Positions 10,912 to 30,870 of a stretch of 64,000 nucleotides of DNA are shown one piece after another. The notes under the pieces are model-generated. The model was not told the DNA's origin, made no database searches, and saw only the letters and a list, made by a program, of their open reading frames with translations. This DNA is from Euborellia annulipes (lineage: Eukaryota > Arthropoda > Insecta > Dermaptera > Anisolabididae): the NCBI GenBank assembly GCA_023213315.1, contig JAKCPI010014012.1, forward strand, positions 1-64,000. Reading direction: 5' to 3'. Every line of letters starts with the position of its first letter. Within the stretch, counting starts at the first letter, position 1. The translations under genes and the position numbers were made by a program.

Positions 10912-12802
10912 ATGGCGTTTCAGAAATTAGGTGAAATTTATCATATATTTTTTACAAAATATTTAGGATTCACGAATACATTTTTAGCTGGCGGACTTTT
11001 AGGTCTTGGAGATGCCGTCCAACAAGCAATTGAACTTCATTTTGATCCCAACAAACTTAAGTATGATTATAAAAGAACGTGTAAGTTGATTATTATTTTT
11101 TTTTTTTTAGTTTATTAGATTAGTTTTAAAAAGTCCCTTGGATTGAATTTCATGAGGAACAGGTCCTTCCTAGTTACCCAGCACACACCTCGCAGCAGGT
11201 CTCGGGGTTATTCCCATTTAAGAGGGTTCAGGAGCGACATCTAAACGTACTTTAAACAAAACTAGACTGTTATAAGGAATTTTTCAATGCGGTTTTTTTT
11301 AAATGAATTAAATTCATAAGAGATTATTGGGACATCGAGCTATAATTTTTTTGTTATTAAGCAAATACAAAAAAAAAAAACAATCTGTCCCAATAATCTT
11401 TAATTTTTTTTAAATTTCAAAATGAATTTGTTATTATTAATCACATATTAATTAAGAAATTTTTAAAATAAGCTTAGATGATTTATTTAAAAAAATCAAC
11501 TGTCAAATTAGTTCAGCATTCTTGCAATAGATGTCAGGCTAGTCTAAGAGCTGATCAACTAATAGCGTATATCTGGCCTATATTTATATATTTTTATGCT
11601 TTTATAAAAGATACATAATATATAATAACATTTATAAAGTATTTATTGTTAAAAGATCAATGAAAAATCAACCAAATGCATTAAATATAATTAGCTAACA
11701 TTCTGACATCTCTTGGCAAATTTGTGAATTACTTGATATTTGGGTATACTTTTTATGACACACAACGCCATCTTAGCGGGAAAAACTTGCGTAACACCTT
11801 CACTCCCGTTCCCCCTTAATGTTTGATCTGTGACTCCCGAGGCCCATTAAGACATCTAGGCCCTTTGTGTGTGGGGTGAGATTATCTTACATTTTCCTAC
11901 CCTAACTAAGAACTTCCGCGATTCTGAATCTGAGTTGGAACTTCAGTTATCTTTTTTAGTGGAATATGACGAATTGAAAGCACCAGACTCATATGAAAAT
12001 TCATGCCATTCTGGTTATGACCCGATGGCCGCTGGCTGGAGGATAATAAAAAAAAATACATATGATTTCAAATAATTCACTCTCTTGGGTGACCATTGTT
12101 ATGCCAGTTCAACAATATACCACTGGTACATGTACAATTGTCAATAATTTAAAACATGTGTATATACCAAGCATTTATAGACTAACTCTGAGCATAAAAA
12201 TACAATTAAAGGACTGATAATGGAGCACTAATAAATGCACTGAATCGTCTCCCGAAAATTGTTGTAGCATTCAGAATTATGCTTTATAATATTAATCATT
12301 AATTTTATTTTTCTAGGGAATATGACCATAGTCGGCTGGGGATATGGATATCCTCAACATTTTTATTATTCTAATTTGGATAAATTCCTTCCGGGCGCGT
12401 CGCATTTAACTGTTTTCAAAAAGATCGTACTTGATGAAGTTGTCATGGCTCCGAGTTGTCTCTTCTTATTCCTTATGGGAATGAACCTCGCCAATGGAAG
12501 TGGACTTGCTAAGGGCTGGAAAGAATATAAACTCAAATTGATCCCTATTTGGCTGGTAAATACCTTTTCTTTGTTTTATATTTAAGGTTCTGGTCATCTG
12601 AGGCTACTCTTTTTTTTTTTAGGTCGATCTTAGATATTGGCCTCCTGTACAAACAATTAATTTTTACCTCGTCCCACCTAAGTATCGAGTCCTCTATGTT
12701 TGTGTTGCTACTATGTTTTACAACGTCTTTCTTTCCTATGCTAAACATCATGATTTTGGAATTAAAAAAAAAAAGAAACCTGCAGAGGATGGAAAAAAAT
12801 GA
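10912..12802 (+). CDS. MPV17L2-like mitochondrial membrane protein
   Basis: Three exons, 10912-11080, 12317-12555 and 12623-12802, join in frame through GTAAGT and GTAAAT donors and AG acceptors to give 195 residues, the normal MPV17/PMP22-family length. The start MAFQKLG was chosen because it fits the family N-terminus; an ATG 12 codons upstream in frame is possible. The family signature is in exon 3: WPPVQ..NF at residues 142-150, then VPPKYR. Exon 1 has a glycine-rich GGLLGLGDAVQQ helix. The C-terminus is Lys-rich (KKKKK). Four short membrane segments are expected for the family. MPV17L2 in mammals is an inner mitochondrial membrane protein linked to mitoribosome assembly; the precise orthology is my inference. 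Intron 1 carries a TTAA-type MITE. The nearest gene, gmd, is unrelated. Confidence 0.85.
11222..11815 (+). mobile_element. TTAA-type MITE, copy 4 (in MPV17L2-like intron 1)
   Basis: Flanked by TTAA at 11218-11221 and 11816-11819. Left end AGAGGGTTCAGGAGCGAC, right end CACTCCCGTTCCCCC. It sits entirely inside the first intron, so it need not disturb the coding sequence. Confidence 0.85.
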
Positions 12803-13161
12803 ATATTTTGTTATCCGCAAGATTATATTTTAGATACATGGAGCAATTTAAAATTATATACATACTATTAATGAATTAAATTATTTTATTTTTTTATTTT
12901 CATAAGTAATTGAAAAGGTAAAATTTTAAAAGAACTTAATAGAAAGCTTTTTTTTTAAAATTATGATTAATTAACCAATAATTTTTTATATATATTCAGA
13001 AACTAGACTTTCTCCTGAGTAAAATGTTATATAATATGTAAAACCTCGGACCATTGTGGGGGGGCTCTAGGGGGGAACCAATATTTTTTTCTTAAATAGT
13101 GGGTGGGCAAAGTGGCGCGCTCGGCTTTGTTAGTCCGACCCTTTATCTATCTATTTATATA

Positions 13162-13412
13162 TGGACCCTGTTATGCAATGGTGTGTCAAAGACCAAAAAA
13201 TTCAAAATGGAGTTAAGCACGGAATATTGTTTCAAATGCTTTAATTAATAGTATTTTTTATGAAATATGTCCTAAAAAAATTTATATTTAATGTTACTTG
13301 CACAATTGACAAGAAAAATTATATATATTCCAATGTAAACAAAAAACTTTATTGTTGATTTTCTCAAAACTCAATGTTTGGTCTTTGACACACCATTGCA
13401 TAACAGGGTCCA
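13162..13412. mobile_element. Mariner-type MITE, copy 1
   Basis: Perfect terminal inverted repeats of about 35 bp, starting TGGACCCTGTTATGCAATGG and ending with its complement, flanked by TA (13160-13161 and 13413-13414). 251 bp, non-coding. The same element occurs at 62486-63396 split by repeat A. Confidence 0.88.
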
Positions 13413-14849
13413 TATATAAAAATGAAATGGAAAAATGTTTGTATGTATGTAAATATATATAAAGATGTTCTATAGAAATCCACAATTTTTATTGAATCCA
13501 TTTGAAATTAAGTACCCATATAGTATATGGGTCTGGAAGTAACGTAGTAATAATTTGAATCTCTTAAATGTTTTGGAAAATAAATTATAATCAAATTTCT
13601 TCAATATGGGAATACAAAAACTACAAGTTGGCTTGGAAATTAGAGAGCGTCATTTGTGCTCTGTGAAACAGCTTTCTGGTTGTACGACTAGACCCTTAAC
13701 GCCATCTTATCGGCAAAAACATGCGAACAGCTTTGCCTCCTGAGGCCCATTAGGCAAAATTCTTTCATAGGTGATATTCTATATTTTACATACGGGCTTT
13801 TATTATAATTAATCGGTTTCAGATTTAATCTATATATTTTTTTTTTATTTATAATTTTCTAAAATTCGGGGAGGGGGAGATTTAGACACCCCATTTCTCC
13901 CACCTGGCTACAACCCTGGTTATTATAATAGTATCCTAATCCATTTTTTGTCCAAGTGAAGTGAATTAATTTATCATTCAGACCCCACCTTCATTTCTAT
14001 TCTTCATTTATTAATAAATCAAAAAATTGCGACTTGAGAATTTTTTTTTTTTTAATTAATCAAAGAAAGTCAGATCACGATATTGTGTGATATTATTTAA
14101 TTAAAAAAAAAAAACGAATAATAATAATAAAAGTTTAATAGTAATTTTATTAGAAAGATATTTTTAAGTTAAGACGAACGGGCAACTAGTGTCTGGCACA
14201 AAACTTTAATAAAAAAAAAAAAATGTGCTAGGTGATTTGAAAAAATAAGTGGTAAAGTTTACAAGGACAGATTTTTTTTTTTTTTTGTTCACTCATATTC
14301 ATTTTAGAGTAGTTTCGTTAACTTGGTGATGAAATAAAGAAAAAGAGAGGATTGAAGGGTGGAGGGTAGTCGGGGCTCAACGCCCCTTGTGGCTGGTACA
14401 AACTAGCGAGACACGCAATCGTCCTAACAAAAATAAAGGGAAAAAAAAATATAATATAAGTAGTGGATGAACTAATGAACTTTTTAAATATTTAGTAAAA
14501 AGAATATTAAACAATCAACAATCTCAATAAATCAAGTGAAATAAAAATAATAAATTTTGTAAATAATAAATTTTATTAAGAAAAAAAGTTTTTGTTTTGT
14601 TTTGGAATGAAGTTCTTTTAATCGGCTTACACTAGGGTGAATGGATAGAATCCGTTACGCAACATCTCCCTGCGTAACAAAAAAGCGTTACAGCTCTCGA
14701 GCTCAGGCGGAGGAAGCTGATATAAGCCTCCCCCCATAATTAGCAAAAATTAGCAATGGATTACCCCCTTACTCTGCTTACGTATTTTTTGATTTTCTTT
14801 GTAAAAGTATGGTACGAAAATTACGTCAAAAGCGAGCTTTACTAGTTGT
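13413..14849. other. Unassigned spacer with a MITE end fragment
   Basis: Positions 13692-13752 match the right end of the TTAA-type MITE (AACGCCATCTTATCGGC). The rest is AT-rich, with homopolymer runs. No gene is supported. Confidence 0.45.
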
Positions 14850-15399
14850 CAGTGGCGCAGCCAGGATTTGCTCCTGGGGGGGGGGGGGGGGACTGATCTC
14901 AAAAATTTTTCTGTGAAAATTTTTTTCTTCGCGGAACCGAAGTTTTTTGCCTTGCGGAAAATTTTGATTTCACGGAACCATATTTTTCCGCCCTGCGGGG
15001 AAATTTTTTCCAGTCCGTAAAAATATTTTACCTTTTTCTTTTAGAGACGCTAAAATTTTTGTCGCCCTCGGAACCAAAATTTTTTCTCTCATGTGCCGTC
15101 CACGGAACATTTCCTCTCTCACGGAACCAAAAATTTTTCCCGTCCGTAAAAATATTTTACCTTTTTTTTAGAGACGCTAAATTTTTGCCGCCCCGTGTAA
15201 GCAAATTTTTCCCCATGGGTCGCCCAGGGAACCAAATTTTTTTTCCATGCGCCGCCCGCGGAACATTTCCTCTTTTGCGGAACCGAAATGATTATATTTT
15301 CTCGTTTCTATTTGTAATATATATATTTTGATTTTTTTTTAATCTTCTGGGGGGGGGGGGTTAAAACCCTAACCCCCCCCCCCCCTGGTTGCGCCTATG
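14850..15399 (+). repeat. G/C-tract repeat resembling a hAT-type element
   Basis: Begins CAGTGGCGCAGCCAGG and ends CCTGGTTGCGCCTATG, near-inverted termini typical of hAT-like MITEs. It has long G and C runs just inside and repeated GCGGAACC motifs in the interior. No matching 8-bp flanks are seen, so the terminus may have mutated. Confidence 0.5.
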
Positions 15400-15977
15400 T
15401 TATTTTTATAAATTGGTTGTATTGTGAAATCATTTCCGAGTTTTTCCCCTAGATAGCAGTATTCATCAATATATTACATATGCTGCTATCTATTTATTAA
15501 AGTTTCTAACTTGTACAACGAAGTAATGTCACACTCTTCCACAAGAGTGCAGCATCTATCAAATGACTTAGGCTGCTATCTACGGACTAAAGATTGAACT
15601 TGATTAATTGAATATTGTACTTAGAAACATTGAATTGTCAAATTATTTTTAAAAAGAAGAAAAGTAATCATATTTTTAAATTAAAAAAATGATATGTAGT
15701 TAAAGAATATATCAGGTAAGCTCTCTCCATGGAATATATAAATATATTTTTAGTATTTTATATATTTACTAAATTAGGATTGGCAATGGAAGACGTCAAA
15801 ATGTCTCCCAATTAACAGAAGGCAATGGCCGGCCTATTCAACTCAGACTTTCATACCTTTTTCCTTATCTATTATATGTTTATAATAATGGCTATCAAAC
15901 AGAGCTAGAAATATAATGCGTGGCAAATTGAGCAAAGCCATTAGTTGAAATATTTTGCATTATAAACGAGAAACGAA
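15400..15977 (+). promoter_or_regulatory. 5' flank of gmd
   Basis: Spacer between the G/C-tract repeat and the gmd start. It should hold the promoter, but no TATA box at a useful distance is obvious. A CTGCTATCTA motif appears at about 15482 and 15571. Confidence 0.3.
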
Positions 15978-23871
<7,894 letters not shown>

Positions 23872-24382
23872 AAATATCAAATTCGCATAAACATTTTTGA
23901 TTCATCTTTCCTGACCACTCTGTGATTGGTCATTCCAAGTATTTTTAAGTGTCTGGTAACTTTAAAGTGTCTTCATTTCAATAATTTATATTATCAATTA
24001 TAATTAAAAAAAGTTTTCTTTTATATAAATTTATATACATACATATATATAATATATAAATTTAATAAATTTATGAATAATATATATATATTTACGATGT
24101 TCTATGATTTTTATTATATTTTAATCAAAATATAACTCTTTTTTTATGTATTTGTTTTTTTTTTTCTTGTCCTCCCTCTGAGAAAAACCTGACGCCGTCA
24201 GTGAATAGAAGGAGTATAAAATTTTGAAATTGTGATAATCACTTATAAAGCCCCAGTTTATGAATGAGGTGTCATTTTACAGCTTTTTCGATGCCCTTTC
24301 CAATGATATACAAAACCACTGGGGTGGTAGTAAAAAAAAAATTTTTTAATTCAAAATCAAAAATTTTAATTATTTTTTCTCA
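23872..24382. other. 3' flank of gmd
   Basis: AT-rich. The poly(A) signal candidate AATAAA at 24064-24069 would end the gmd transcript about 200 bp after the stop. Nothing else is recognised. Confidence 0.5.
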
Positions 24383-24716
24383 AAAAGTACCCCTTCGAAA
24401 ATTTTGAAAAAATTCTAAAATATTCCTTATTTGAAGGATTAAAGATAAAAATAAGTTTCGTCATGGGATCATAATGGGTTCATATAGAAAAATTTAATTT
24501 AAAACAACCCTTTCTTGAATTTTTGCCATAAAAGTGCAAAAATATAATTTTTTTTCAAAAAGTACCCCCTTCGAAAATTTTGAAAAAATTCTAAAATGGT
24601 CCTTGCTTAAAGGTTAAAAGATAATATAAGCCTCATCGAGGGATCATGATGGGATCATAGAGAAAAATTAATTAAAACAACCCTTGCGTTAGATGTTTGT
24701 CATAACTAGGAAACAT
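24383..24716 (+). repeat. Two-copy tandem duplication of about 170 bp
   Basis: The block from AAAAAGTACCCCTTCGAAAA through the GGGATCAT segment to AAAACAACCCTT occurs twice, starting near 24383 and near 24557, with moderate divergence. Confidence 0.7.
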
Positions 24717-24729
24717 TACACAGGCTAAC

Positions 24730-25200
24730 AGTGATTTTGGTACCGGGGATATTTTGAGCTATTCTCTGGGTATATGCGTCGTCCTTTTTCCAAAAGTGCC
24801 ATCAGTTTTGCTCGAACAGCTCTAGTTTTAGGGATATAGAGAACAAAACGTTTTAATAGAAATTCTTCTCTAAAATGGCTATTATTTTGAGTTTTCTAGA
24901 TTTTTTTTTTAATGGTGTTTTCTCTTAAAAATATACAGGTAGCTAAGATACATAGAAATCTAAAGATTCAGCCTAATCAGAGGTGATTTAGTGGTGCAAA
25001 ACACGACTAAAAGTTTTTAAAAATCCATTTTTTCCAGTTTTTCTTAACTTTGGACAACCCTAAAATGTTTTTAACATCCCTGAAAGCAAAAAACGTATAT
25101 GTACAATATTCTGTAATTCTTTAGCTTTCCAAAAATCATTCATTCGTGCAAATCGGTTAATTATTAACGAAATTATAAACAAAATAGTTAATCTAAGTCA
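24730..25200 (+). repeat. Repeat B copy
   Basis: Dispersed non-coding repeat with the marker GATTTAGTGGTGCAAAACAC. Other copies lie at about 26190-26408 continuing at 28282-28650, at 29130-29500 (reverse), and at 39110-39480 (reverse). Ends are not defined. Confidence 0.65.
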
Positions 25201-25299
25201 AGTACAAAGATAAGAAAATTTTATGATAAAGATGTTGTTTTGCTTAGAAGAATTCTTGAGTGTAGTGATAGCGCTGAAATAAGTTTATAATCGTTAGAG

Positions 25300-25863
25300 C
25301 GGATTTTGTGAAAATCGAAAAAAACTGAAAGACTACATCAGTAAAGTACTAGTATTTTTTGGCCGATTTTGTTTAAAAGCTTATTTTCTCGAGGCAGGGG
25401 GACAGTGGCGTAGCGAGGGGGGGGAGCAAGGGGGGTCATCATGCCCCGGGCGCTACTCACAAAGGGGCGCCAAATGGTCTGCAAAACACAAAATTGCTGG
25501 ATAATTTTTATTTTTATTATAATTGATTTCTGGAAAATAGATTTTAAATTTAGTGCTAGTGTAATATAATAATTTTGTATATTTTACATATAATATTATA
25601 TGGTTTTCGAATGGGAGGAGGGGGGCGCTAAAAAGTTGTTGTGCCCCGGGCGCGAGTTAAGCTCACTACGCCACTGCAGGGGGATGTCTAACTTGAATAT
25701 AAAATTTCGGCCTCCTAGCTCCTTTATTCCTTTATGCTTAAAATTGAACACAGACCGACAGACACACAGACCATGTCGCGAAAACCACTTTTTTGGATTC
25801 AGAGGACCTCAAAACGTGTATATCCATCAAAATCTCGACATCGAATTTTTGACATGATCGCAA
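25300..25863 (+). repeat. Repeat A copy, left part (continues at 29898)
   Basis: Carries AAAGTACTAGTA, the CCTCCTAGCTC block, the CATGTCGCGAAAACCAC block and TCGACATCGAATTTTTGAC, and stops at GATCGCAA. The same 8 bases reappear at 29898, where repeat A resumes and ends at GGTAAGAGAAAGT near 29952. One repeat copy has therefore been split by the 4-kb insertion. A small MITE at 25403-25676 also interrupts it. Confidence 0.85.
25403..25676. mobile_element. hAT-type MITE
   Basis: Termini CAGTGGCGTAGCGAGG and CTCACTACGCCACTG with an 8-bp duplication CAGGGGGA (25395-25402 and 25677-25684). The interior contains GCCCCGGGCGC near both ends. Confidence 0.9.
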
Positions 25864-26408
25864 CAGGGGCGTAGCGAAGAGATTTTTCAGGGGGGGGAGA
25901 AGGCCAAAAATGCCAACTCAATTTAATCAATTTGCCAACTGTACAATTCACATTCTTATTCATCCTATATATATTAATTTACTAGGGGCCAAACCCGACG
26001 CCCCTTAGTCGCTATATGACATGTTTGAACGTTAAGTCCCCTCCCCCTTCACTTTGCTATTTTAATATTAAAAAACTAAAGGATTAAACAAAATTTTTGA
26101 TAGAAATATAATTAAGGCAAGATTTTTTTCAATTGAGAAATTCCCCATATAATTACACTCAATGAAAAATTTTGTCGAGTAGTACAGGACTCTTACCGAC
26201 TAAAACCCTCTTCTATTTTCTAATGTGTAATTTGCCGGGGTGTTTTGAGCAATTCCTAGGTTTTTATATAGAATACCCTAATTCCAAATAAGTTTTTCTC
26301 CATCAAATTTAGTTTTAGAGATTTAGAGAAAATTAAATTTTAATAGAAAATGAGCTCTAGAGCGACTCTTATTTTGAATTTTCTGGCTTTACCCCTTAAA
26401 AAGAAATA

Positions 26409-26667
26409 CATTAGAACCTCGCTTAGGGTGCCCTTTCATAACAAGCAATTTGTAAAAAAATTGTAAAAATATGACTTGCTTAACGAGTGACGTTTCGCAT
26501 AACGAGTGGAGAGGAGAGAGAAAGTCCCGGATTGTGCTCATGTTACATCAGTCTGTGTCATGAGGGGACAGCTCTAATGAGAGAATGTTATTGTTTCGCA
26601 TAACGAGTGTTTCGCTTTACTAGTATGATTCTGGAACGAATTATGCTCTTTAAGCGAAGTTACACTG
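26409..26667. mobile_element. pogo/Tigger-like MITE
   Basis: Left end CATTAGAACCTCGCTTA and right end TAAGCGAAGTTACACTG are imperfect inverted repeats flanked by TA. The interior has repeated CATAACGAGTG motifs. The AACCTCGCTTA terminus resembles pogo-group ends; this is recognition from memory. Confidence 0.6.
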
Positions 26668-26679
26668 TACATAGAAATA

Positions 26680-28279
26680 CAGTGCGTTTCATATTTATAA
26701 CCCACATTTAAATTTTTAAAATGCTCAATATTTTTCAGGCTGAGAAAAGATTTTTGGCTTAAATCTAATCCAAACATGAGTGATAAACCTTTTTGTAATG
26801 AATTTCCTGCAATTCATTTCAATAATCTGATAGTTTTGCTGAAATAAAGAAAAATAGTCATTTGTGTGCGTTTCATAATTATAACCCATATTGAATATTT
26901 AACAAAATAACATTAATACAATTTATTAAAAATTAATTGGACCTCCCTTGAGTTTTATAACACCAATAATTCTTTTTTTGAGAGAGTTAATTAAATTTTT
27001 TATCAACTCTTTATCGAGTTGTCGCCATTCCTTAACAATTGCTTCTTTCAAATGATTTGTCGAGTCATATTGACGATTTCCGGCATATACACGTCTCACA
27101 AGTATTCCCCAAATGTTCTCAATAGGGTTTAGATCGGGTGAACAAGCAGGCCACTTCATTACATTGATGGAATTATTCTCCATCCAAGTCATGGTTTCGC
27201 GACTGGTATGAATTCTGGCATTGTCTTGTTGAAAAATCCATGTTTTTTCGGGATGTTCTCTCAAAAATGGAATTAAACTTTTTTCAAGGACTTGGATATA
27301 ATCTCTACTGTTCATTCGAGATGATGTGAATTGAATATCCAAACATCCTGAAGCAGAAAATGCGCCCCACATCATCAAGGAGCCTCCACCAAAATTCCTC
27401 TTGGAAAAATATAGAGGTTCCTTTCTTAGATCTCGCCAGTATGAACGAAATCCGTCTGGCCCATCTAAGTTCCATTTCTTTTCATCAAAAAAAATTATCT
27501 AAAAAAAATTAAAAGGTAAAAATAAAAGAAACTTACATAATAAAAATTCATGAAAAAATCCTCACGGATGACCAATCTGTAGCCATATTGTTTTCTGCGA
27601 ACTCGAGCCGAGCATTCTTATGATGAACAGTTATTCGTGGAACACTCTTCATTTTGTTCCTACATATGATAGGACTTCGTCGTAATGTCCGCCAAACAGT
27701 TGTTTTAGACACCTTTGTTTCAACAAGAGCGGTCATTTTACTGCAACTTTGGTCCGAGTTGCTTGCCGATCTTAAAATTTTTCTTTCTTCTCGGGAAGAA
27801 AGTTTTCTTTTTCTTCCCCTACGCTTTTTTTTGCCATATAGGTCAGGGTTTTTAAAAAATTTTGGATTACTCGGCGACTTCGGTTAATTTTTCTAGAGAT
27901 TTCGCTTATTGTTAACCCTTCCTCTTTAAAGGCTAAAATTTTACCCTTTTCAATATCGTTTAAAGATAACCCACGTGGCATCTTGTAAAAATATTAATTA
28001 CTAAATAATGACTTTAAAGAAAATTTAAATAATTCTATTTATTGACTTTCAACTGCAAGGATCAACGACTGGGTTATAAATATGAAACGAATAAAAAGGA
28101 CGATTTTTCTTTATTTCTTTGAAAATTCTAATATATTGAAATTATTTGTAGTAAAATTATAACAAAAATGTTTCTCATTTATATTTGCATTAAAATTAAG
28201 GCAAAGATTTATTTATTTTATTGATTTTATTTATTTTATTTTAAAACTTCAAGATGGGTTATAAATATGAAACGCACTG
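26680..28279 (-). mobile_element. Tc1-like transposon, 1.6 kb, with IR/DR ends
   Basis: Outer ends CAGTGCGTTTCATATTTATA and its complement abut TA on both sides (26678-26679 and 28280-28281). A second copy of the terminal motif lies about 185 bp inside each end (near 26865 and 28070), the IR/DR arrangement known from Sleeping Beauty-type elements. A damaged transposase gene lies between them. Confidence 0.9.
26926..27981 (-). pseudogene. Tc1-like DD34E transposase, frameshifted
   Basis: The minus-strand reading starts MPRGLSLNDIEKGKI at 27981 with an N-terminal helix-turn-helix (ISEISRKINRSRRVI). A one-base deletion in an A-run near 27860 shifts the frame, and the continuation holds a basic GRKRKLSSREERKI segment. 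A second break or a very short intron (GTAAGT at 27536, AG at 27499) precedes the catalytic domain. The domain has FDEKKW (first Asp), QQDNARIH (second Asp) and PDLNPIENIW, with exactly 34 residues between second Asp and Glu. The last part ends at 26926. DD34E transposases excise and reinsert the element at TA. The frameshift makes this copy unlikely to be active. Confidence 0.88.
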
Positions 28280-28678
28280 TATAAAGTTTCAGCCCAATTT
28301 AAGGCGATTTAGTGGTGCAAAACACGGCTAAAATTTTAGAAAAATCGAATTTTTTCAGTTTTTTCAACTTTGGACACCCCTAATAGGTAGAATCTTTTAC
28401 CATCACTGAATGCAAAAAAACATATATTTACGATATTCTGTAGTTCTTTCACTTTCTAAAAATCATTCTAAAGAAATTATGAACAAAATAGTTATCAAAG
28501 TCAATTTTGTTAAAAAGCAAATAAAAGAAAATTTTATGATAAAGATGGTGTTTTGAGCCAAGAATTTAGAGCTATTCTTGGGTATGGATGGATAGCTCTG
28601 AATCCTGACTAGGAAAACTGTTTTGCTCATAATTTCGTTATCAATGAATTATTATTTTTTTTTTTTAACTTTTTCGGC

Positions 28679-28946
28679 GGCCCTCGGGGCTTGGTGTAGA
28701 GGTTAGCGTGCTAACCTCGTATACCAAACGTCGCGGGTTCTGACCCCAGGCAGTCCGATGATTTTATTTAAGCCAATTGGATACCAAATGGCTTAAATAA
28801 GAATGCCTGGACCCCAATATGTATATTAAATCAATAACGGTTATCGTAAATGTCTTACATGGCCTAAGTTGCCGAAAAGGCAGTGTGAATGTGTGTGTGA
28901 GTGTGAGTGTGAATGAGGAAAAGTGTGAATGTTTAAAAAAAAAAAA
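28679..28946 (+). repeat. SINE family 1, intact copy
   Basis: A tRNA-derived head with TGGTGTAGAGGTTAGCG (A box) and GCGGGTTCTGACCCC (B box), a body with two copies of a TTTAAGCC/GGCTTAAA motif, a GTGTGAATG-rich stretch, and an A tail. A 12-bp duplication AACTTTTTCGGC flanks it (28667-28678 and 28947-28958), proof of target-primed retroposition. Confidence 0.9.
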
Positions 28947-29934
28947 AACTTTTTCGGCTACAGAGGCCAGGTATGACTTTATTTAATATATTTCTAAATT
29001 ACATTATACCGATGGCTACCGATAGGACGTTCCACAAGCTGATTGCTCTGAGTCACCAATCCCGGGGCTTTCGCCACGCTTGGCATTGGTTAACTTTTGG
29101 AAAGTTAAAACCTATAGAAGATCATAAACATACTTTTTTTTCATTCAGGGATGGTAAAAATTCTATTCAGGAGTGGCTTAAAAAAATGAAAAAATCCAAT
29201 TTTTCTAAACTTTTAGCCGTGTTTTGCACCACTTAGCCCCCTCCGATTGGGCTCAAACTTTACAGTATAGACCTATTTTCTATGTATTTCAACTAACTGC
29301 ATATTTTTAAGGGGTAACGACTTTAAAAAACTAGAAAATTCAAAATAAGAGTCGCTCTTGATCAGATTATTTATTAAAATTTAATTTTCTCTATATCTCT
29401 AAAACTAGAGCCGATGGCGCAAAATTTATGGGATTTTTGGAATTAGCGCTTCCATATAGCCAGGAATAGCCCTAAATTTCAAAAAACTTTTTTGTTGACC
29501 TGTATAAAATTTATTTTTTTATCAAAAACATTGTTTAATTCCTTTTTTTACAATTATAGTAAATAAAGAAAATTCAAATGAACGACTGAGGTTTTTTTAT
29601 TTGTTCAAATATTTTATTTACTAATGATTTTCTCTGTGTGTTTGTATTATATAATAAATTTATATTCAGTAAAAAGAAAATAAATTTATTTATTTGAAAA
29701 TTAAAAAAAAAAAAATTTTTTAATAGATGAAAATATAAAAAAAGAAAATTTAATTTTTTTTTTTAAATTAAAATATAAATTAATTTCTGTTAAATAAACT
29801 TTATTTTGCCAACTGGTCCTTGATTTTGCCAACTTTTGCCAACTCGATTCGACCTGGGGGGGAGACTCCCCCCCCATCCCCCTTGGCTACGCCCCTGGAT
29901 CGCAATACTTTTCTCTCTATATATATTAACATAT

Positions 29935-30537
29935 ATAGAGGTAAGAGAAAGTAAAAATAGAGTTGCGGCCTGTGCATTCTAGGAGAGAAAAAAATTATTT
30001 TTTAAAATCGATAGAATATTGAAAAGAGAATAATTAATAGTCGAAAATAAATAAATTCTATGTTATACGATTAATTATTTGTCTCTCCCATCCAAGAGAG
30101 AGCATTATTTGTTGTAACTTAACAACAAACTAGATTCCTCTCTCTGGGCCTAGTGAATGACTTCTTGATTTAGGCGATAAATTTGCGATGGAGATATTAA
30201 AATTTCTTAAAAAATAAATTAAATTGGTTTAATAGTTATTTCCAAGAATAGAAGCCACTTTGGCCGGCCAGCGACAATCACTGGAGGGGAGGTGCAGGCG
30301 CCACTTCCCCTCCGCTCGTCGTTTCTTAAGGCCTAATTAAAATACGATATAAAAATTAAAAACTCGGCATCTTAAATTGCCTAGAACTCGCAAACTATGG
30401 CTCCAAATTTTATGGGATTTTTTTTAATAAGCTCAGAATTTCATAGACAAAATGCAGTTCAGAATAAAAATTTTAAAAAATTTCATTTTTACTTTCTCTT
30501 ACCTCTATATATGTTAATATATATAGAGAGAAAGTAT
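29935..30537 (+). repeat. Repeat C between two terminal hairpins
   Basis: A 0.55-kb unit lies between two copies of the repeat-A 3' hairpin (about 29908-29952 and 30489-30537, facing opposite ways). The same unit recurs inverted at about 36226-36480 and 37130-37380. Markers are GGCGCCACTTCCCCTCCGC and GAATGACTTCTTGATTTA. It may be the centre of a larger compound element. Confidence 0.6.
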
Positions 30538-30599
30538 GTAGTATTCATGTCAAAAATTCGATGTCGAGATTTTGAGGGATATACACGTTTCCATAAAAT

Positions 30600-30870
30600 A
30601 TAGAAGTGGTATTCAGAAGATTTCAACGGCAAAATAAGAATATACATTTTAAAGAGTATCTAAAAATTAATTTAAAAAAAAATCGTTAGAGCGAATTTTG
30701 AGAAAATCGAAAAAAAAACTGAAAAACTACATCAGTAAAGTACTAGTACTTTTTGGCTGATTTTGATTAAAAGCTTATTTCTACGCCTCAGGGGGGTGTG
30801 TAACTTAAATATAAAATTTCACTCTCCTAGCTCAATTCCTTCATGCTTAAAATTGAACACACATAGGCAA
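30600..30870 (+). repeat. Repeat A fragment
   Basis: Contains ACATTTTAAAGAGTATC, AAAGTACTAGTACTTTTTGG, the GTAACTTAAATATAAAA block and the CCTAGCTCAATTCCTTCATG block. It is joined to an inverted repeat-A piece at about 30540-30600. Confidence 0.75.

Larger units (their letters stand above)
25864..29897. mobile_element. 4-kb hAT-type element enlarged by nested insertions
   Basis: Termini CAGGGGCGTAGCGAAG and CTTGGCTACGCCCCTG with a perfect 8-bp duplication GATCGCAA (25856-25863 and 29898-29905) define one element. Subterminal TTTGCCAACT motifs occur near both ends. It carries no hAT transposase. Inside are repeat B segments (26190-26408, 28282-28650 and reverse at 29130-29500), a pogo-like MITE (26409-26667), a Tc1-like transposon (26680-28279) and a SINE (28679-28946). 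Confidence 0.85.
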
